NCBI RefSeq assembly: GCF_030161255.1
Contig: NZ_BSPX01000055.1
Coordinates: forward strand, 1-33,292
DNA from: Zoogloea oryzae
Lineage (GTDB): Bacteria > Pseudomonadota > Gammaproteobacteria > Burkholderiales > Rhodocyclaceae
Direction of reading: 5' to 3'
DNA length: 33,292 bases
The notes below the pieces were generated by a model that saw only the letters and a program-made list of their open reading frames with translations, ran no database searches and was not told where the DNA came from. The position numbers and the translations under genes are program-made. This document shows positions 30,052-33,292 of this stretch, piece by piece. How positions within the stretch are numbered: the stretch's first letter is position 1; each line of letters begins with the position of its first letter.

Positions 30052-31962
30052 ATGGAAAACACCGCCGCCGACACCCTGATCCGAACCAACCTGGAGTTCC
30101 TGCGCCGCCACGCGCCCTTCGACCGGATGGAGGCGGAAGCCCTGCGCTTTCTCGGTGAACGGCTGGCCACCGCCTTCTACCCGGCGGAATCCGAAATCCT
30201 GATGCCCGAAGACGGCCCGCCGCGCTTCTTCTACATCGTCTATCGCGGCAAGGTGCAGGCGCGCCAGATGGGCGGCGTCGCCGTCACCGAATACGCCACC
30301 CTCACCCTGGGCCCCGGCGAAGGCTTCCCGATCGGCGCCATCTCCGCCGAGCGCCGCTCCACCAACAGCTACATCGCCGTCGAGGACAGCTACTGCTTCC
30401 AGCTCCCGGCCGCCGATTTCCTGCGCCTCCAGGAGCTCTCGCCCAGCTTCCAGATCTTCTGCACCCGCTACATCGCCAGCCTGATGAGCCAGTCGCGAGA
30501 GCAGCTCCAGGCCCAGTTCTCCCAGCGCGCCGCCGAACAGCAGACGATGACCACGTCGCTCGCCAACCTGGTCAAGAAGGCACCGATCTTCGTCAGCCCC
30601 GATGTGGCCACCCGCGGCGCGCTTGAAAAAATGGCCGCGGCCGGCGTCGGCTGTCTGGCCGTGGCCGGCGAAGACGAGAAGCCCGTCGGCGTGCTCACCC
30701 AGAGCGACATCCTCAAGCGCATCGTGCTCACCGGCTTCGACCTCACCCGGCCCATCGCCGACGTGATGACCACGCCGCCCCACACCCTCCACGCCAACGC
30801 CAGCGCCTACGACGCCGCCCTCGAGATGGCCACCCACGGCGTGCGCCACATCCTGGTGGTGGATGCCGAAGACAAGCTCAAGGGCGTGATCTCCGAGCGC
30901 GACCTCTTCGCCCTGCAGCGCATCGGCCTGCGCCAGATCCGCGCCGGCATCGAGAGCGCCGCCGACGTGCAGGCCCTGCAGCGCGCCAGCCGCGACATCC
31001 GCCAGCTGGCCCTCAACCTGCTCGCCCAGGGCATCGGCGCCGAGCAGCTCACCCAGTTCATCTCGGCCCTCAACGACGCCCTCACCCGCCGCATCCTCGA
31101 GCTCAACCTCGACCGCCACGACCTGCACGGCGTCGAATACGCCTGGCTCGCCTTCGGCTCCGAAGGCCGCCACGAGCAGACCCTCTCCACCGACCAGGAC
31201 AACGGGATCATCTACGTGCTGCCCGAATGGGCCGACAAGGAGCCCCTCAAGCTGCGCCTGCTCGAGTTCGCCAAAGACGTGAACAACGACCTCGCCGCCT
31301 GCGGCTTCCCGCTGTGCGAGGGCAACATCATGGCCAGCAACCCCGAGCTGTGCCTCACCTTCGACGAATGGCGCGAGAAGTTCGGCCAGTGGATCCGCGA
31401 ACCCCACCCCGAAGCCCTCCTCAACGCCACCATCTTCTTTGATTTCCGGGTGCTCTACGGCGACGAGAAGGTCGCCCACAAGCTGCGCCACTGGCTGCTC
31501 TCCATGACCGGCGGCCACCCGTCCTTCCTCAAGGCGATGGCCACCAACGCGCTCGATGTGGCGCCGCCGCTCGGCAAGATCCGCGACTTCGTCACCGACG
31601 ACGACCCGAAGCACCCCGGCACCATCGACCTTAAAAAGTTCGGCGCCCGTCTGTTCGTCGACGCCGCCCGCGTGCTCGCGCTGCGCACCGGCGTCGACGC
31701 CACCAGCACCGCCCAGCGCCTGCGTCAGGGCGGCAGCCGGATCGGCATGCCCGCCGAAGAGCTCTCCGCGATGGCCGACGGCTTCCACTTCATCCAGCTC
31801 CTGCGCCTGCGCCACCAGCACCTCGACACCGACCACGGCGCCCCCGGCGACAACCGCGTCAAGCCCGACGACCTCAACGAGCTCGACCGGCGCATCCTCA
31901 AGGAAGCCTTCCGCCAGGCCCGCAAGATCCAACTCCGACTCAAGCTGGACTACCAAATCTGA
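30052..31962 (+). CDS. cNMP-binding / CBS / DUF294 nucleotidyltransferase-like protein
   Basis: A 636-residue signalling-type protein. Residues about 15-140 form a cyclic-nucleotide-binding-like domain. Residues 178-290 form two CBS modules (VGVLTQSDILKRIV; LKGVISERDLFALQR). The DUF294 nucleotidyltransferase-like core has FGSEGRHEQTLSTDQDNG, with Gly369-Ser370 and Asp381/Asp383 as in GlnD-type uridylyltransferases. A C-terminal DUF294 helical domain follows. ATG 30052 (MENTAADTL) is preferred to the in-frame TTG at 29980, which lacks a ribosome site; the evidence is modest. The next gene starts 2 bases after the stop and is surely co-transcribed. Family members may nucleotidylate proteins or sense adenylates; no target is known. 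Confidence 0.88.
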   Translation: MENTAADTLIRTNLEFLRRHAPFDRMEAEALRFLGERLATAFYPAESEILMPEDGPPRFFYIVYRGKVQARQMGGVAVTEYATLTLGPGEGFPIGAISAERRSTNSYIAVEDSYCFQLPAADFLRLQELSPSFQIFCTRYIASLMSQSREQLQAQFSQRAAEQQTMTTSLANLVKKAPIFVSPDVATRGALEKMAAAGVGCLAVAGEDEKPVGVLTQSDILKRIVLTGFDLTRPIADVMTTPPHTLHANASAYDAALEMATHGVRHILVVDAEDKLKGVISERDLFALQRIGLRQIRAGIESAADVQALQRASRDIRQLALNLLAQGIGAEQLTQFISALNDALTRRILELNLDRHDLHGVEYAWLAFGSEGRHEQTLSTDQDNGIIYVLPEWADKEPLKLRLLEFAKDVNNDLAACGFPLCEGNIMASNPELCLTFDEWREKFGQWIREPHPEALLNATIFFDFRVLYGDEKVAHKLRHWLLSMTGGHPSFLKAMATNALDVAPPLGKIRDFVTDDDPKHPGTIDLKKFGARLFVDAARVLALRTGVDATSTAQRLRQGGSRIGMPAEELSAMADGFHFIQLLRLRHQHLDTDHGAPGDNRVKPDDLNELDRRILKEAFRQARKIQLRLKLDYQI

Positions 31963-31964
31963 CC

Positions 31965-32600
31965 ATGAACTGGCTCTCCCGATTCCTGCCCGGCGGTGGC
32001 CCGGCCGTCAGCCCCGCCCTGCAGGGCGAGCTCGACGCCGTGGCGGCCCTGCCCGCCCCCGAGCTCACCCGCGCCCACTACGAAACCCGCTACGTCATCG
32101 TCAACGCCGAGGTTGCCGCCGACGGCAGCGGCGGGCAACGCCTCTCGGGCGTCGGTGCGGTGGCGATCAACCAGGGCCTGCTACGCCCGGGCGACGCCTT
32201 CTACGCCCAGCTCGGCAACGCCCCGGCCGAAGCCCTCGTCGCCCTGCTCAAGTTCATCGCCCGCGCGCCGGTGGTGGTCTTCAACGCACCGTTCAACCAG
32301 GGCATCATCGAACGGGCGCTCGAACAACACCTGGGCAGCGTGCCCGAGCTCGACTGGATCGACCTGATGGTGCTGATGCCCAGCCTCTACCCCGAGCGCA
32401 GCGCCGGCCTCGCCCGCATGGACATCTGGCTCGCCGCCTTCGGCATCGAACGCCTCGACCAGCGCAGCGCCCTCCTCGAAGCCTGCGCCGTGGCGCAACT
32501 GCATCAGGTCGCCCTGGCCGGTGCCGGCGTGCAAGGCCTCGCCACCCCGCGGGATCTGCTGGAAACCCAAAGCAGCCGCAAGTGGCTGCGGGGGAGCTGA
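31965..32600 (+). CDS. Degenerate DnaQ-fold (DEDD exonuclease-like) protein
   Basis: A 211-residue protein in the position where DUF294 genes usually have a DnaQ-like 3'-5' exonuclease partner. The fold is recognisable, but the catalytic motifs look eroded. ExoI, normally VDTETTG, reads VNAEVAA (Asn47, Glu49). ExoII, normally HNxxFD, reads FNAPFN (Asn111 in place of Asp). ExoIII, normally HxAxxDA, reads QRSALLEA (Gln166, Glu172). Only the Glu of the first motif is unchanged. The reading frame is intact, so a non-catalytic role, for example nucleic-acid or partner binding, is more likely than decay. It follows the DUF294 gene by 2 bases. Confidence 0.75.
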   Translation: MNWLSRFLPGGGPAVSPALQGELDAVAALPAPELTRAHYETRYVIVNAEVAADGSGGQRLSGVGAVAINQGLLRPGDAFYAQLGNAPAEALVALLKFIARAPVVVFNAPFNQGIIERALEQHLGSVPELDWIDLMVLMPSLYPERSAGLARMDIWLAAFGIERLDQRSALLEACAVAQLHQVALAGAGVQGLATPRDLLETQSSRKWLRGS

Positions 32601-32651
32601 CCGCTTTTGTAGCCCCTGCCGCCGCCCCAACGCAGCCGTCCCCGCTCAACC

Positions 32652-32725
32652 TGTAGGTCGGACTTCAGTCCGACACCGCACGCTCCAAATGCGGCACCAG
32701 ATGTCGGACTAAAGTCCGACCTACA
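32652..32725. repeat. 74-bp BIME/MITE-like inverted-repeat element, copy 1
   Basis: The outer 24-bp arms (starting TGTAGGTCGGACTTCAG and ending AAGTCCGACCTACA) are inverted complements with one mismatch. Each arm is itself a GTCGGACT/AGTCCGAC palindrome. The 26-bp centre is CCGCACGCTCC-rich. It lies behind the DnaQ-like gene. Confidence 0.85.
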
Positions 32726-32771
32726 ACGGCACGCATGAACCTACAAAGACGCAGCCATCCCGGCCCCAACC

Positions 32772-32845
32772 TGTAGGTCGGACTTCAGTCCGACACCGCA
32801 CGCTCCAAATGCGACACCGGATGTCGGACTAAAGTCCGACCTACA
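32772..32845. repeat. 74-bp BIME/MITE-like inverted-repeat element, copy 2
   Basis: Identical to copy 1 except for two bases in the centre, and exactly 120 bp downstream. The minus-strand stop codon of the LysR fragment (32841-32843) lies inside its right arm. Confidence 0.85.
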
Positions 32846-33292
32846 GATTCCCCGCATCAGGGGAGCGCGGCTCGTCGGCGGCCCACGCCGCCCGGCAGAT
32901 CTCGGCAAACCGCGCCGCCAGCGGTGACGGCTGGTGCGGCAGCAGGATCGCCGCCGCCGCTGTCGCATCATCATCCACCAGCGGCACCAGCCGCACGCCC
33001 TGCCCCGCCAGCCCGGCCATCCCCGCCGGGATCACCGCCACCCCGAAGCCCGCCCCCACCAGCGTCAGCATCGACGTCTTGCGGGAGATCACCGGCGCCA
33101 TCCGCGGCACAAAGCCCCGCGCCAGGCACAGATCCGTCACCCGCCGCGCCAGCCCGCCCCGCTCCCGGTGCACCGCCGACACGAAGGCCTCGCCGGCCAG
33201 GTCCGCCAACGGCAACGCCAACCGACCTTCGAAGCGATGCCCGACCGGCAGCGCCGCCAGCAGCCGCTCGTCCGGCAGCGGCACAAACTCCA
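32841..33292 (-). CDS. LysR-family regulator, C-terminal effector domain (partial)
   Basis: The minus-strand frame is open to the right window edge and encodes the last 149 residues or so of a LysR substrate-binding domain. PLPDERLLAALPVGHRF, the strand LADLAGEAFVSAVHRERGG, and VGAGFGVAVIPAGMAGL are typical. The N-terminal helix-turn-helix is outside the window. The last residues (DAGNL, stop) are encoded at the edge of the inverted-repeat element at 32772-32845, so that element supplies the stop codon. Confidence 0.85.
   Translation of the reverse strand, partial: EFVPLPDERLLAALPVGHRFEGRLALPLADLAGEAFVSAVHRERGGLARRVTDLCLARGFVPRMAPVISRKTSMLTLVGAGFGVAVIPAGMAGLAGQGVRLVPLVDDDATAAAAILLPHQPSPLAARFAEICRAAWAADEPRSPDAGNL

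Noticed and set aside
32652..32845. CRISPR-like repeat pair
   Set aside because: There are only two copies, each an inverted repeat with its own centre, at a 120-bp distance; no regular spacers and no cas genes.

Overview
The window is about 33 kb of GC-rich chromosomal DNA with dense, short-spaced genes. Gene content (AcoR/AcoXABC acetoin catabolism, sigma-54 control, Mth938-like/bcp/PhoH cluster, alaT next to hom, PQQ alcohol dehydrogenase with a diheme cytochrome) and codon use suggest a betaproteobacterium, probably of the Rhodocyclales (Azoarcus/Thauera type). That placement is an inference from content, not from a marker gene. No tRNA, rRNA, CRISPR array, prophage or insertion sequence was found.

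Region 1 (1-13.8 kb) is the most interesting part. A partial thiC leaves the window on the left. Facing away from it is a three-gene periplasmic oxidation operon: outer-membrane porin, PQQ-dependent alcohol dehydrogenase, diheme cytochrome c. A convergent acoR-type sigma-54 activator follows. Diverging from acoR is acoX-acoA-acoB-acoC-lipA-thiS-thiG. Both operons have a good -24/-12 sigma-54 promoter (1248-1263 and 7399-7414). Both also carry the same upstream inverted repeat, TGAGACA-GG-TGTCTC, at 1179 and 7232. I read this as one acetoin-responsive regulon. The quinoprotein would oxidise an alcohol (2,3-butanediol is my best guess) to acetoin in the periplasm. The AcoABC complex would then cleave acetoin in the cytoplasm. 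lipA and thiSG would supply lipoyl and thiamine diphosphate, the two cofactors that complex needs. No E3 (dihydrolipoamide dehydrogenase), acetaldehyde dehydrogenase or PQQ synthesis gene is in the window.

Region 2 (13.8-25.5 kb) is mostly housekeeping. It holds hom and alaT on the minus strand, then an Mth938-like gene, a 1-Cys Bcp/PrxQ peroxiredoxin and a PIN-PhoH ATPase on the plus strand. A very large membrane hybrid histidine kinase follows (Cache-type sensor, PAS, GAF, PAS, PAS, HisKA, HATPase, REC, HPt). Next is the selenium pair mnmH (selU) and selD, which start back to back only 7 bp apart.

Region 3 (25.5-26.2 kb) is a gene-free stretch with a REP-like palindrome, a perfect terminator hairpin and a degenerate palindromic array with a 21-bp period.

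Region 4 (26.2-33.3 kb) has an acetyl-CoA hydrolase/succinate:CoA-transferase divergent from a LysR regulator, a MaoC-like hydratase, a carboxylesterase, and a cNMP-CBS-DUF294 nucleotidyltransferase-like protein. The last is followed by a DnaQ-fold protein that has lost most catalytic acids. Two copies of a 74-bp inverted-repeat element come next, and a LysR gene fragment runs off the right edge.
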